This document shows positions 1 through 10,702 of a stretch of 64,000 bases of DNA, in pieces. A program made the translations under genes and the position numbers. A model generated the notes under the pieces. The model saw only the letters and a list, made by a program, of their open reading frames with translations. It did no database searches and was not told the DNA's origin. The stretch is taken from the NCBI GenBank assembly GCA_039545355.1, contig BCJJ01000005.1:805008-869007 (forward strand). The letters are read 5' to 3'. The DNA is from Trichosporon coremiiforme. Its lineage: Eukaryota; Basidiomycota; Tremellomycetes; Trichosporonales; Trichosporonaceae. How positions within the stretch are numbered: the stretch's first letter is position 1; each line of letters starts with the position of its first letter.

Positions 1-148
1 ACACAACGATGGACGGCATCTCGGTGCTGCCCTTGGCGGCAGCGGTAGCCTTGGTGAAGAGGTTGGTCGCCATCGGGTTGCCCATGGCGCCGAGGCCGAT
101 CCAGCCCAGTGTGCCGGAGCGCGAGAGCACGATGCGGGTGGGGAGCAT
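1..148 (-). CDS. 3-hydroxyisobutyrate dehydrogenase, N-terminal part (runs off the window)
   Basis: Reading leftwards from the ATG at 148-146 gives 49 codons before the window edge. After a short start (MLPTRIVLSRSG) comes GWIGLGAMGNPMATNL. That is the dinucleotide-binding GxGxMG signature of the beta-hydroxyacid dehydrogenase family. The phrase GLGAMGNPMA with the following NL is typical of mitochondrial 3-hydroxyisobutyrate dehydrogenase, which oxidises 3-hydroxyisobutyrate with NAD+ in valine breakdown. The basic, serine-containing first dozen residues could be a short mitochondrial presequence. No upstream in-frame ATG is needed. The catalytic half lies outside the window, so related enzymes of the same superfamily cannot be fully excluded. 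Confidence 0.75.
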   Translation of the reverse strand, partial: MLPTRIVLSRSGTLGWIGLGAMGNPMATNLFTKATAAAKGSTEMPSIVV

Positions 149-535
149 GGTGTCGTAGTTGTGTGGTGAGAGATAAGCTGGGTAGGCAGCAAAGAGATCT
201 GGCCAAAGTATATTATGAAGGGGGAGACCCGGCCGAGACGCGGCTGGGTGAGACGAGACGTCAGCTGGCGGCGCTCTGGCGAGAGTGCCGACACCTGCCT
301 AAGTCTCGGCAAGTTGTAGGCGAGTGTGGGCAAGTTCCGACCCCGGACCTGGACGACAGGAACCGATATCCGAGATTACTCGGTCAGCTGGGCCGTCGCA
401 TGGTTTCCACGTTCGGGCTTTCACGTGACAGCGCAGCCCAGACCAACATGAGCAGAGACATCGCCGCGTCAAAAGTCGTCGCCGCTGCATCACTCGTCCA
501 ACCCTTCCTTACAATCACCACCCAAAAAGAGCAGC
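149..535. promoter_or_regulatory. Divergent intergenic region (dehydrogenase / RS-rich gene)
   Basis: This 387-base gap lies between two divergently transcribed starts. I see no clear TATA box. Short reading frames crossing it look like chance. It presumably holds both promoters and 5' leaders. Confidence 0.4.
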
Positions 536-1711
536 ATGCGCTCGCCATCACCGCCATACAGGCGTTCACGATTTCGCTCCCCGAGTCCCCGGAGCCCACT
601 CCGTTTCGGCCCCTCGCGCGGAGGAGATCGGTACCGCGGCGGCAACGACGAATACGACGACCGTCCCGATCGCTCTGAGCGTGAGCGCGACCGAGACCGA
701 GACCGCGACAGGGACCGTGATCGCGACAGAGACCGCGACCGCGACAGGGACAGGAGCTTCCGCAGTGAGCGTTGGGGACGGCGCGGCGACCGTGACCGCG
801 ACGCCGGCCGCGACTGGGACACGTACTACTCTCGCCGTCGCGAGTCGCGCGAAACGCGCGAGGCGTCCCCGAAATCTGCCGCCAGCGCTTCGCGTGCCGG
901 ATCCCCCGAGGAGGGCCAGATCACGTCCCCTGACGCGAGTCATGGACGCCGGAGCCCCCGCCGCCGCTCGAGGTCGCCGGGAAGGTACGACCGTTTCGAC
1001 CGGTACAGGGAGTTTGACCGGGAGAGGCGCTGGGACGACCGCGAGGACAGGAGCAGGGACCGGGAGAGGGAGAGGGACAGGGGATGGCGGAGGAGTCGCA
1101 GCCGAAGCAGGAGTAGGAGCCGCTCGAGGAGTCGGAGCAGGGAGAGGGAGAGAGACCGCGACCGCGACCGCGAAAGTCCCCGCCGCCGCTCGCCAAGCGG
1201 GAGCCCGCCTCGCCGTCCTCCCACTGGACCGAGGAGCGACCGCGCCCCGCCAACCGGACCGAGAGCCTACGCCGCGCCGCCGCGGTTCGACCCCGCCTCT
1301 CGCTGGGGGCGGGAGAAGGGCACGCCGCCGTCTGGCAGTGCCACGCCAGGCCTTCACCGCGACAGCCCGCACACGCCCCACACGCCCCACACGCCACATG
1401 CGCCGAACCCGTACACGGCCCAGCATCACACGCAAACCCCGACAGAGGAAAACTCGTTCGAGCAGCGCCTGCTCGCTGAACTGCCCCAGCTGAAGGTGCC
1501 CTTCAAGGGCGCGTGGGAGACCGAGCTGGCCACGTACCAGGCGCGCATGGCGCCGCTGGCCCAGGCGACGCTGAAGGCGCAGGCACACATGCGCGCTGCG
1601 GCTGTCATCCTCGCCGACGCCGAGGCGCAGCGTGGCGAGGCCGGAGAGAGGAGGCGGATCTACCTCGAGCAGCTCCATGCCGGCGGCATCGACGGCATCA
1701 TGGGCGTTTAA
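536..1711 (+). CDS. RS/RD-rich low-complexity nuclear-type protein, function unknown
   Basis: This is a single-exon frame of 391 codons. The first ~230 residues are dominated by Arg-Ser and Arg-Asp dipeptides, including a long uninterrupted RD run near residues 50-75 and RS runs near 185-210. Residues ~230-310 are Pro/Thr/His-rich with a triplicated HTP motif near 285-295. The last ~85 residues are ordered-looking and predicted helical, starting around EENSFEQRLLAELPQL and ending GGIDGIMGV. RS/RD tracts are typical of splicing and mRNA-processing factors, so a nuclear RNA-related role is inferred. No RRM, zinc finger or helicase motif is visible. I do not recognise the C-terminal helical domain. 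The long antisense frame over the same bases is a mirror of the repeats. Confidence 0.72.
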   Translation: MRSPSPPYRRSRFRSPSPRSPLRFGPSRGGDRYRGGNDEYDDRPDRSERERDRDRDRDRDRDRDRDRDRDRDRSFRSERWGRRGDRDRDAGRDWDTYYSRRRESRETREASPKSAASASRAGSPEEGQITSPDASHGRRSPRRRSRSPGRYDRFDRYREFDRERRWDDREDRSRDRERERDRGWRRSRSRSRSRSRSRSRSRERERDRDRDRESPRRRSPSGSPPRRPPTGPRSDRAPPTGPRAYAAPPRFDPASRWGREKGTPPSGSATPGLHRDSPHTPHTPHTPHAPNPYTAQHHTQTPTEENSFEQRLLAELPQLKVPFKGAWETELATYQARMAPLAQATLKAQAHMRAAAVILADAEAQRGEAGERRRIYLEQLHAGGIDGIMGV

Positions 1712-1787
1712 GAAATAGTACAGTGATTTCATGCCATGTAAATTTATGTTGTGTAGTGCAGTGTCTATGTCAAATGAGAGAGGGAAA

Positions 1788-3090
1788 CTAGAAGCCCATA
1801 GCGGCCGCATACGCCTCGTACTCTGCCGGCGTCATCTCGTCCTGGTCCGCCTCGGTCACATCGAGGAGCGGCTTCATGATGCCGCCGACTGAGACCATGA
1901 CGTCGTCGTCACCAGCAGAGGCAGGGGTATCGCCGGGCGTCGGTTCGGTGCTGCTCTCCTGCCCGCCAAGCTCGGCCTCCTCGGCGTCCTCCATCCCGTC
2001 CTCGTCCTCGTCCTCGTTCTCGATATTCGCGTAGTGGGCCGCGAGGTCGTCGTCGTCGTCTGCAATCTTCTTCTCCTTCTTCGAGACCGGACCCTCGCTC
2101 GCGCGACTCCGCTCCGCCGCCGCCTCCTTGATGCCCAGCGTCGTCGCGTCGCCCGTAACCGTCGACTTGAGGTGCCAGTCGGGGAGCGCGTTCTGCTGCC
2201 TCTGTTCCTGCGCGAGGCGCTCCTTCTCCTCGCTGTCGTCCTCTGCGTCGAACACGACGTCGATCTTGCGTTTCCGGCTCTCCGTGTCTTCTTCCTTTCC
2301 GTCGGGCACGTCCGTCACGACGTTCTTCGCGATCCACGCGACCATGTTGATTGTCGGCAGGCGCTGGCCCTCGATCTGCTTCAGCGCATCGCGAATCGGC
2401 GCAGTGGTGAGGTTGAACCGCTGCATCTGGTCGCCTGCCGCAGCAGCGCCGTCGGCGGCAGTGTGCGTGCTCGGGTCGTCCTCGACGAGCTCGCCGCCGC
2501 ACAGCTCGCACAGGAACAGATTCGTGCGCGGATCAAACGTGTTGCTGATCTCCAAAGGGTCATACCCCTTCCCGCAGTTTGAGCACACGTACCCCCGCTT
2601 CCCGACCTCTTGCTTCAGCTTCTCGTCGATCGCCTTGCGCATCATCGCGATGCGGTACTTCACCACATCGCTGAACTCCCGGTAGTCCAGATACCAGTAG
2701 ATGACGTCGCGCGACTTGCGCTGCGGCTGTTCCCTGCCTCCGCGCGGAACCCAGTTGCTCTGCGTGTTCACGGCCACCTTTTCCTTGTTCACGTAGCTGC
2801 TGTCAGCTGACGCCCCAAGCACGGACAGCTTACCGCTTAAGGAGCCGGTGCTGATGCAGCATACCGAGATACTTGCGCACGTCGTTGGGGCCGACGTTCA
2901 GGATCTCGCCGAGCTTCTTCTCCGTGATGCTGGGTGTCAGTTGATCAGAGGTGCAGGCGACTCACACATTGTGGTGGATCAAAATGCGGAGCAGGATGAT
3001 GTACGGCGAGTCGTAGAAGGCGTACGCGACCTTGTAGACGAGGTCCTGGCAGAGCTTGTTCACTTCATCCTTGGAGAGTTCCGTCGACAT
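1788..3090 (-). CDS. TFA1: Transcription initiation factor IIE, alpha subunit
   Basis: Three exons: 3090-2966, 2929-2834 and about 2799-1788. The introns are 36 and about 34 nt, and the second acceptor could equally be 3 nt further on. The protein starts MSTELSKDEVNKL and continues through a winged-helix TFE/IIE-alpha domain. In this domain HHNV is joined across intron 1 to ITEKKLGEILNVG, followed by VRKYLGMLHQHRLLKR. Next is a zinc ribbon, CSNCGKGYDP...FLCELCG (CX2C twice), and then an acidic C-terminal half rich in D/E. This order is diagnostic of TFIIE-alpha, which recruits and regulates TFIIH at RNA polymerase II promoters. Total length is about 417 residues, close to fungal homologues. 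It is divergent from the EDC4 gene and has an (ACG)n tract just upstream of its start. Confidence 0.93.
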
Positions 3091-3689
3091 GCTGACGATC
3101 GCTCTGGATCGTGTTTTCACTGCAACGACGACGACGACGACGACGACGACGACAATAAGCAAAACGACAGCAATACAGTGCACCCGGAGATTGCACCTCT
3201 CATCAGTGGTCGTAACCTGGCGCCTACGCCTGAGTGGCGGATCTGACACTGGATGAGCGGAAGCAAATGATGCAGCCAGTCCTGGTGTGTGTGTCATGAT
3301 CGCATGGCGGATTGCTCAGTGAGGCTGGCAACTGGCAGCCTCGTTGCTCGTCACCGACGACTCGGGCTCTCACCATCGCCATCTTCCATCTTCACTTGCT
3401 TCATCTGTTGACGATAGTGCCGTCGAGGGCACTGTTCGTTCCCCATCTTTCGTCCCATCTCGGCTTCCGTTATTACACCCTTACCCTTCTCAAAGATACC
3501 CCAAGCCCAGCGCTTTTTTCTTTCCGCTCACACAGCGATCGCCCTCCCCTTCCTTTCAACATTACTACGCTTCCTTTAATGTGCGTGGGACCGAGCTACA
3601 CTGGGGTCATCGCGGAAGCTGCCGTCCCCGCTGCAACTGCCAAGCTACGAATCATGTGAACGTTGAGCTGACTTGCAGACTCTAACAAC
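3091..3689. promoter_or_regulatory. Divergent promoter region TFA1 / EDC4
   Basis: This 599-base region separates the TFIIE-alpha and EDC4 starts. It contains the ACG trinucleotide tract at 3125-3153. Its EDC4-proximal half is pyrimidine-rich, as is common for leaders in these fungi. No canonical TATA box was seen. Confidence 0.45.
3125..3153. repeat. (ACG)n trinucleotide microsatellite
   Basis: About 9.7 perfect copies of ACG (CGT on the TFA1 sense strand) lie 35-63 bases upstream of the TFIIE-alpha start codon. They are therefore in its 5' leader or core promoter. Confidence 0.95.
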
Positions 3690-6600
3690 ATGGAGAACCC
3701 CTTGCTTGCTATGCTCAAGAATGCAGCCAACGGCCCGCCCGTGCAGACACCGGTGAACAAGGCCGTCTCCCCTCCTCCTTCGATCCAGGCCGTCTCCATC
3801 GATGACTTGTTCAAGTCCATCTCGGGCGGCATGCCTCCGCCGAGCAACGTCCAGTCGCCACCGGCCGCGCCCCCCGCGGCTCTCGCCGGCTCTGGTCCCA
3901 CGCACCAGGCTAAGTTGCTCGGTGTTCTGGGAGGATCGACGCCCGACGGCGTCTCCCGCCCCATCAGCGGCGGCCCCACCCCTTCCACCGACGAGCACCA
4001 GCGCAGGGCGTCGCTTCTGAATGTGCTCAAGTCGTGAGCCATGATTTCTCCGCTTCTCAAGCTAACGTCTAGCCCACCCGCGAATGTCGCTCCCCTCGGC
4101 GAACCCGTCATTACGCATCCCGCCCCCGCTCCCGCCAACGAGCGTCGCGCATCATCGTCGTTTGCACAGGCGACGCCCCCCGTGCAGTCTCCGCCTGTGC
4201 AGTCTCCACCTGTGCAGTCCCCGCCCCAGCAGGCACCGAAGTCAATGTTCGACTTCGTCTCTCCGTTCGACGTGTTTGAGCCAGCGCGATCCCGCCCCGC
4301 GTCCGGCATCAACACGCAGTCCCAGACCCCCGTGTCCGCAAGGTCGAGCTCGGGATCGGGCATCCAGCGCACCGTGACCTCGCCGCCTGGTCCGGCCCCG
4401 CTTTCTCTTCAGCGTCACATCAGCCCGCCGGGCCCGACGCCCCCTCTGCTGCGTGGCCCCATCCCCACACAGGTGCCCAGGAAGACGTCCCAGGCGTCCG
4501 CCGCTGGTGCCCAGGACACGCCGCCTTCCTCGATTCCGCAGGGATCGCACCTGACGAACGTCCGCTCAAACTCGCCCGCTGGCAAGATGCTCCCCGACGC
4601 CGGGCGCAAGACGAGCTCGCCCATGGTTCCGACCAAGAGTCGCCAGGAGGACACTTCTCTGCCCTGGCTCTCGTCTAAGCTCGTCAAGGGTGAGGACGGA
4701 GACGGACCTAAGGCTCTGACTGCGGACGCCATCAACATTGACCTGTCTCAGCCGAACCTCGACTCGCTCGTCAACGCCCCCGGCACCGTGCAGGTCACGC
4801 CCACTACGATCATGAAGGCGGAGAGGGCTGGCTTTAACAACCGCCGTGCCGTCGGACAGACGCCTGGCTGGCTCGCTTACACTGTGACCCGCGGACGCAT
4901 CCGCATCATTGACCGCAAGTCTGGTGCGCGCAAGCTGATTCAGCTGCGCGACACCGGCTCCATCGTCGACATCGCGGTCCACCCTACCGGGCTCGCGGCT
5001 GTCGCTTCGGACGGCTCGGTGTCCGTCTTCCGTGTGCCCGCCCGCTTCGAGCGTAACGACCCCGACTGCCCGCTGCTGTTCTACCTCCCCCCCATCTCCG
5101 AGGACGAAGTTCCCGCGGAGAAGTCGCTCGGCTCTGTCAACCAGGTCGAGTGGGTGCGCCGTGACTCGGCGACTGAGCACAACTGGCTCGCCATCGGCGG
5201 CACCTCTGGCGCCGTCATCATCAAGCCGTCGGAGTGGAGCGACGACGACGGCGAGGCCGACCCGCGCTCTGTGCTTTCCGCTTCGACCGTGTTAAAGACG
5301 AACGGCGTCATCGTCCAGTTCTGCCTGAACGCCACGCACCAGGCGCTCGGCCTGCTGTCGTCCTCGGGCTACTTCTGTCTCTACTCTGTCGTAAACCTGA
5401 ACCGCGTCTGGCACAGGCAGCTGCCGACTGCGGCGCCGCAGCTGCCCGTGTCGTCCGCGTCATTCGCCGAGGCAAACATTCTCGTTGGCCGCGGCATGAA
5501 CGCGCACTTCGATCTGGTCCAGATCACCGTCGAGCTCGCTGTCCTGACCACGATCTCGTTCACTGCGCCGCCGCCAAACCCGTCAGCGTACAACTTTGCC
5601 TCGGTGCAGTACGACTCGGACCGCCAGACTCTGTTCATCGCTCCCTTCGCACGTGGAAGCATGTACGCATTCCACTACGCCCTCAAGACGCGTCCGCCCA
5701 TCCGCGGCGTGTCTGAGAGCGCCGTTGCGCCGTTCGACTCGATGGCCGAGTTCCCCCTCGAGCCTGTGCTTACGTTTGTTGTCGGGGGAACTGACGATGT
5801 CGAGTTTCTCTTCTCAACCCCTAACGGCATCAACCAGGCAACCATCGAGCGCCCCTCGCTTGTCCCCGCCGCCGCGCCCGCTGCTCAGACCGCCCAGCCT
5901 ATCAAGAACGAGAAGAAGGGCAAGAAGCAGCAGCAGAAGGAGCAGAAGGAGCAGAAGGAGCAGAAGGAGCAGCAACAGCAGCAGAGGGAGCAGCAGCAGA
6001 AGGAGCAGCAGCGCGAGCAGCGCCAGCCGCCTACTTCTCATGAGCCCGAGTCCGCTGCTCCCAGCGTCGTCTCTCAGCCCATCCAGCAAAACACCAGGTC
6101 CACGAATGGAACTGCGAACGAGGGTGCCTCTGCCTCTGCTGGTGGTCTTTCGAACGACGATCTGACCCGTGCTCTGAAGAAGTCCGAGGACAAGCTCGCC
6201 AATATGTTCCGCCAGGCTATCCAGAAGGAGATGGGTCAGTTCGCTTCCCGCCTCGAGCAGAACCAGGACATAGCAACGAGCGTTCAGAACGCTGTCAACG
6301 CGCACTTGAAGCAGCTTCCGTCCATTGTGCAGAACGAGATCAAGAGCGCTCTACCGCAGGCCATTCAGGGCGAGGTGCGAGCAGCCGTCGGTGAGCACGC
6401 TCCCGCCGCCATCCACCAGTCGCTTCAGAACGTTGGGCAGCACATTGAGCGCGCGATTGCGCCGATCATTCCCCGCTCCGTCGCAGCGGCCGTCCAGCCC
6501 GCCGTCGACCGCGCGGTCTCGGAGGCGATCGGTCAGTCGCTCATCCCTGCCCTTGACAACGCCACGACGCACGTCTACGAGCAGCTCGCGTCCGACCTCA

Positions 6601-7292
6601 AGACGGAGCTGATCCAGATCCGCAAGGACTTGGCGTCCGAACAGAGCGAGGCGTTAACGACGACGAACACGATGATCCGGGACATGGGCGCCGTCATTGC
6701 CGACCTGCAGAAGCAGGTCGCGGGACTCATGACGCAGGTGCGCGCCAACCAGGCGCAGCCCATGGCCGCCGTGCCCTCGGTTGGCTCGTCAATCAAGTCG
6801 TCGCCGTCTGGTCCCCACGGTCCCGCCCCGACACACATCTCGAGCCATGTTCCGACCCAGAACGCGCAGCAGCTCGAGGACGCGTTCCTGAACGCGCTGC
6901 ACCAGCAGACGGTGCCGGCGACGATCAACCTGGTGCGCGAGCGTGCGCCGCAGACGGACGCTTTGTTCCCTGCCCCGCCGGCCAAGTCGCCGCTCTCGCA
7001 GGCGGTGCTGCTGACGCTGTGCCACCGGCTCGCGGTCGCGCTCGGCGAGATCAAGCCGCACGATCCCATCTTCCAGACGGTGGCAACGTGGGAGCGTCTC
7101 GTCGTCGCGCTCATCGACCCGCGCGACTCCGCGATCCAGAGCTACTTCAAGCGCGTCGTTGGTGTCGTTGCGCCGACGCTCGGCGGCGTCATCTCCCGCC
7201 TCCAGCAGCAGGCGCAGGACCCGCTGATCCAGGCGCACATTGGCGTGATCCGCTCGGCCGCCGACCTGCTCGAGCGCAAGGCGCAGCAGTAG
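3690..7292 (+). CDS. EDC4: Enhancer of mRNA-decapping protein 4 (EDC4/Ge-1) homologue
   Basis: Two exons, 3690-4033 and 4073-7292, are separated by a 39-nt intron (GTGAGC...GCTAACGTCTAG). They encode 1187 residues. Residues ~1-340 are Pro/Ser-rich and disordered. A WD40-like propeller follows (~355-665; e.g. TPGWLAYTVTRGRIRIIDRK, DIAVHPTGLAAVASDGSVSV). Then come a Q/E/K-rich linker (~731-775), a long helical or coiled-coil region (~810-1030) and a C-terminal helical Ge-1 domain (~1055-1187). This is the architecture of EDC4 (Pdc1 in fission yeast), the scaffold that couples Dcp1/Dcp2 activity in cytoplasmic P-bodies. The Q/E linker is encoded by CAG/GAG-rich repeats and is probably length-variable. 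The start is the first ATG of a frame that splices cleanly. Confidence 0.88.
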
Positions 7293-7396
7293 AGTGATAG
7301 TTGTAAAAGTGTCATAATTTAGTTTTCTGTCACGTAGACCAGCAGACCAGGCAGGGAAGCATGTGTAATAAGATAACATTATACCATCTGACATGT

Positions 7397-8899
7397 CTAA
7401 TACGGAGCATGGCGCTTGCCCTTGCGGTCGCCCTTGCGATCGCGCCCGCGGAGCACGGGGTTGTCCTCCTTGTACCTCAGCTCGGCGTCCATTTTCCTTC
7501 CCGAGTCATCGGAATCCGAGCGGTCCGAGATCTCGAGCTCGTCATCGGTATCCATCGACGAGTCAGAGTCCGACTCGTCCTCGTCGCGCCCGTCGCCGCC
7601 GTCATCGTCGACCTCGGGATCTCCCCGTACGAGCGGGGGAAGAGACGCCAGTGACCAGCCCGCGAGCACACCGTCCTCGGACCCGGTGTAGAGCACCTCG
7701 TCGGACCGCACGTGCGTCATGCACCGCACCACGTCCTTGTGTCCGCGCGCGCCGGGGCCGGAAACGAAGTAAGCAGAGGGAGCGTATGTCGGCGGAGTCG
7801 AGCAGTGCTCGAGCACAATGTTACCCCTGCGTGTTAGCTAGCACACGCATTGCCCTGCCCAGTCGTAACTTACCCGTTAGTCCCCACGCCGAGCATCGGC
7901 GCGCCCGTCTGTCCGACGCCGAGAGACGGACACACGTCAATGATGTACCGGCTCTCCACGTTCTCAGGCCACGGCCTCTCCTCGCCAATAGCCCTGGTCA
8001 CATTGGGTCCAGACTTGGGCAAGCGGAACTTCTTAAACTTGAACTCGTCGCTGCCAAAGTCGGTCTGATTGTTGAGCTCGAGCTGCGCCTCGCCTGCATT
8101 GTAGTCGAGGCTCCACGTCGCGACGCAGTCCTGGTCGCTCCGGGCCCAGAGCCGCATGCCCCCCTTGTACGCGTAGCTTCCCGACCCGGCCACAGACATG
8201 CCCCAGTTCTCCTCGGCCAGGAGGGCTTCCTGCTCGTCTGTCTCGCGCATCGAGGAGATCGCGATGCACCCGTCTGTGCTCGTAGACAGGAGGAGGCGGT
8301 CAGGCAGGGGTTTCTGCCCTGGCTGAGCGCGCGCGAAGGTCCCCGTGGGAGGGAGGAGGTGGAGGGAGGTCAAGTCGTCGCTATGCGTCGAGGAGTGGAT
8401 GTACGCCGGCTCGGAGGGGTTGCGCACGTCGTAGAAGAGGATGTGCGCTTCGGAGGACTGCAGTTCCGTGCCCGCCATCACGAGGTGGTCGCTCTCGGCG
8501 ACCTCGAGGCAAGTCAGCGGTAGCGGTTTGCGGAGAAAGGCTGGCGTCAACAATGCTCTTCCCTTCCCTCCATGCCCTCACGTCTTCTCATGAGGATAGT
8601 GAAGCCGACTTACCATTAATCTTCATCGCCTCGCGCCCGCTCCGCTGGTCCCACCGGATAATGCTCGCGTCGAGACTCGAGCTCCACACGCCCTCGTCCC
8701 CGCACACGACGTCGGTCACGGGCTGCCTGTGCCCGCTAAGCGTCGCAATCCGCTCCAGCGTCTGGTTGTCGCACACGCTGAGCTCGGGTTCGGGGTGTCG
8801 CAGCACCAAGGCTCCTGAGGCCGCAGGCGTGATGCTCAGGATGTAACCCGGCTGCTTGGTGCAGATCGTCGCGTACGCGACGGGGGGTTCGGCTGGCAT
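7397..8899 (-). CDS. WD40-repeat protein, WDR89-like
   Basis: Three exons, 8899-8614, 8540-7874 and 7826-7397, have introns of 73 and 47 nt and encode 460 residues. The frame contains several WD40-type blades: LSGHRQPVTDVVCGDEGVWSS with IIRWDQRSG, ILFYDVRNPSEP, and GHKDVVRCMTHVRSDEVLYTGSEDG. A short acidic and then basic tail (D/E/S tract, then RGRDRKGDRKGKR) follows. The blade order and the C-terminal GHKDVVR...TGSEDG blade resemble the WDR89 family. The exact cellular role of that family is poorly defined, and I do not infer a partner. The gene is convergent with EDC4, whose stop lies about 100 bases away. Assignment as WD40 is firm; assignment as WDR89 is moderate. Confidence 0.78.
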
Positions 8900-9170
8900 G
8901 TCGTTGATTTGGTCGAGGATGTCGAAAGAGCAAAGAAAGAGCGAAGAACGCTAGGTAGTGAGAGAGGGAGGGAGGAAGGATAAGGATCGGCAGTGTTGTT
9001 GTGAAACACCCAACTTGACCGAAATTTCGAGATGACCGGTGACGCCAAATTCCATGGCCCCGTGCAATGTTGATGCCGTCATAGGACTTGCCGCTGACCA
9101 CTGTACTCCTCTTCTTTCTTTGTTTACACTTTCCCTACTCATTAACAGTCCGAGGAAAGGCAAAGGTGGC

Positions 9171-10584
9171 ATGAACCAGCCGAAACCGAAACAGATCCGG
9201 CTGCCCTTCGCGGTCCCCCGGCCAAAGAAGGGCGCCGACGCCCCAGCCAGAGTCTGCGGGATGTGAGCTGATTTCTTCGGGGGGAAGCTGACAAGCAGAT
9301 GTCGCAAGACCGACTCGCGATACACTTGTCCCCGGTGCAATGTGCCGTATTGCTCTCTGGCGTGTTTCCAGGATCCAGTGCGTGCCCCCTGCCGGGAGGC
9401 AGCTAGTTGTTCGTGCGTGATATAGCTAACCACCAGTCGCACGTGCAGTGCTCCGAACCCTTCTACAAGGCGGCAGTGCACGACGCAATCGCGCAGGACT
9501 CCGAGGCCGATAGAGAAGAGAAGCGGAAGATGATGGAAATGCTGCAGCGGTTCGAGGAGGGTGCGGACATCAGCCTCGACGAGGATGACGGGGGGCTGGC
9601 GGAAGCTCTCGACGGGGTTGACCTCGGTATGTATCCACCTTTGAGCTCAGCTACGTCGAGGGCTAAGCTAACGAGCAGAGGACATAGACACGAACGACCT
9701 ATTCCACCTCCTCCCCCCAGCACACCGGGACGCCTTCCTCGCCGCTCTCCGGAATCCCGACTCAAGCGCAGCAAAGGAACTCCTCGACGCCGCGATGGCC
9801 GAGGGTCTGGGCGAAGAGGCTGCCGACGACGAACCGCCATCGCCGTCAGTGTTGCCATGGTGGGAAGGCGTCTCGGGCACGTCGGAAGACGGCGAGCCGT
9901 GTGCTGCCGAACCGGAGCCTGTGGCTGGTCCGAAACCGATCCCGCCGCCGGGCGTGGGTCAGAAACTGAGGTACAACGCTGTCGCATTATGGTAAGCTAA
10001 GCTTCCTCTAGATCGCACAAGCTGACACAAGTGTGGCGTATTTACATACGCTGCTCTCGTTCCGACTCCCGAGCCTCGCGGAAGAATACTTGAAGCAACA
10101 AAGAGTGGACCCGGGAGACGTGAGGGAAGAACTAGTCGGTTTCGCGCCGTTCTTGAAAGAAGGCAGCATCGTGCGTTACGAAAGCCTGTCGGCTGCCTAC
10201 GGAAGTGTCTGGGACTCCATCGCACAACAGAGCGACTCCCCACCGCCGCCGCGACACCTCGCCCAGCTTCTCGAAACTACTGCCAAACTCCTGGCACCGC
10301 CGATAACGGTGGACCCGCCACGCGTCGCGCTCGTGCTTGGTGATTGCCAACAAGTGTTGGACAAATTGGGGAGGAAGAAAGTGGCGTTCTATGACTCTGC
10401 GCTTGCACAAGTGGAGAGGGCGGAATGGGCGAGATTGAGCAAGGAAGTTGGTCGGGAGGCGGAAAGGATACGAGAACAGAACGAGACGAAGCCGCCCGAG
10501 AGTAAGCCAATGCTCGAGGTCAGGGAGGAGAGAAGGCCGGCGCATGATCCCATGGCTGGGGCCAAGATTGAGCTGTTAGACTGA
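9171..10584 (+). CDS. Zinc-finger HIT domain protein, ZNHIT2-like
   Basis: Five exons, 9171-9262, 9299-9377, 9437-9626, 9679-9991 and 10032-10584, encode 408 residues. The HIT zinc finger is assembled across two introns: CGICRKTDSRYTCPRC, VPYCSLACFQDP, then SHVQC. This gives the paired CxxC, YC..AC and final H/C ligands of the family. Downstream are an acidic helical part (EALDGVDLEDIDTNDLFHLL), a Pro-rich linker, and a C-terminal helical domain (YLHTLLSFRLPSLAEEYL onward) found in ZNHIT2 proteins. In animals ZNHIT2 binds the R2TP co-chaperone and assists U5 snRNP and RNA-polymerase assembly; the same role here is inferred from family. The first ATG that keeps the finger in frame is at 9171. 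An earlier in-frame ATG at 9039 adds a segment that looks non-coding. Confidence 0.85.
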
Positions 10585-10702
10585 GCTGTACTGCATGCAT
10601 TGTATTATCTACTGGCCCCCATCCACTGTACTCTCCTGCCCCCCAACGCCGGACCCATGGACTACGGACCTACGGGCAATCTCCGGCCCGAAGGGCCCCC
10701 CG

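Noticed and set aside
566..1810. 414-codon minus-strand frame over the RS-rich gene
   Set aside because: It mirrors the RS/RD repeats and alternates Pro/Val/Arg runs. The plus-strand frame has the coherent ordered C-terminus.
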